Shown here: in pieces, positions 12,900 through 12,932 of the stretch
Numbering within the stretch: the stretch's first letter is position 1
How the letters are laid out: every line of letters starts with the position of its first letter
NCBI GenBank assembly: GCA_017888105.1
Contig: JAGHGS010000084.1
Location: 1 to 12,932 of the forward strand
DNA length: 12,932 nucleotides
Direction: 5' to 3'
DNA from: Bacilli bacterium
GTDB lineage: Bacteria > Bacillota_I > Bacilli_A > RF39 > UBA660
The notes under the pieces: generated by a model
Told to the model about the DNA's origin: nothing
Database searches by the model: none
What the model saw: only the letters and a program-made list of their open reading frames with translations
Program-made: the position numbers and the translations under genes

Positions 12900-12932
12900 C
12901 TAATCAATATTTAGTGCTGTAGGTTTTTGTGC
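12900..12932 (-). CDS. rplM: 50S ribosomal protein L13, C-terminal end (partial)
   Basis: Only the last ten codons are in the window: AQKPTALNID then TAG at 12902-12900. The AQKP motif is typical of the L13 C-terminus, and rplM directly precedes rpsI in most bacteria. Its stop overlaps the rpsI ribosome site. The rest of the gene lies beyond the window edge. Confidence 0.75.
   Translation of the reverse strand, partial: AQKPTALNID

Noticed and set aside
1..12932. CRISPR array, tRNA or rRNA genes, TGA-as-tryptophan code
   Set aside because: No regularly spaced repeats and no cloverleaf or rRNA signatures were seen; tryptophan is TGG and TGA serves as a stop.

Overview
The window is very AT-rich, with short intergenic gaps, strong AAGGAG-type ribosome binding sites and near-consensus sigma-A-type promoters. 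TGG encodes tryptophan and TGA is used as a stop (end of the PadR gene), so the standard genetic code applies. The cluster mnmE-mnmG-rsmG-noc plus rplM-rpsI points to a low-GC Gram-positive chromosome, most likely an uncultured Bacilli or Erysipelotrichia/RF39-type gut bacterium. The taxon is inference.

Left part (1-1600): an IS110-family insertion sequence. A DEDD transposase is preceded by a ~200-nt non-coding leader with its own promoter and nested perfect inverted repeats, which I read as a candidate bridge (guide) RNA. Middle left (1719-4860): two small regulatory modules. One is a PadR repressor co-translated with a large HAAS/DUF1700-type membrane protein, with a divergent small membrane-anchored protein. 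The other is a TetR-family regulator with a consensus promoter and a palindromic operator over its own start site.

Middle (4861-12023, all minus strand): mnmE, mnmG and rsmG are tightly packed (9-10 nt gaps, each Shine-Dalgarno overlapping the previous stop). They form an operon for tRNA wobble-uridine modification and 16S rRNA m7G methylation. Next come an exported protein with an HELLH zinc-protease motif, then a long ParB-family protein whose specificity residues look like Noc, the nucleoid occlusion factor. The order rsmG-(insert)-noc follows the classic Bacillus layout, except that a metallopeptidase gene has been inserted and soj/parA does not follow.

Right end (12024-12932): the end of rplM, rpsI with tandem terminators, and a ~450-bp gene-poor gap. 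That gap holds what looks like an unannotated type I toxin-antitoxin locus: a 27-codon hydrophobic peptide on the minus strand and, convergent to it, a ~74-nt RNA on the plus strand with its own promoter and intrinsic terminator, overlapping the 3' end of the peptide gene. A 10-nt GC-rich inverted repeat could fold the toxin mRNA 3' end back onto its 5' leader. This is the most interesting feature of the window.
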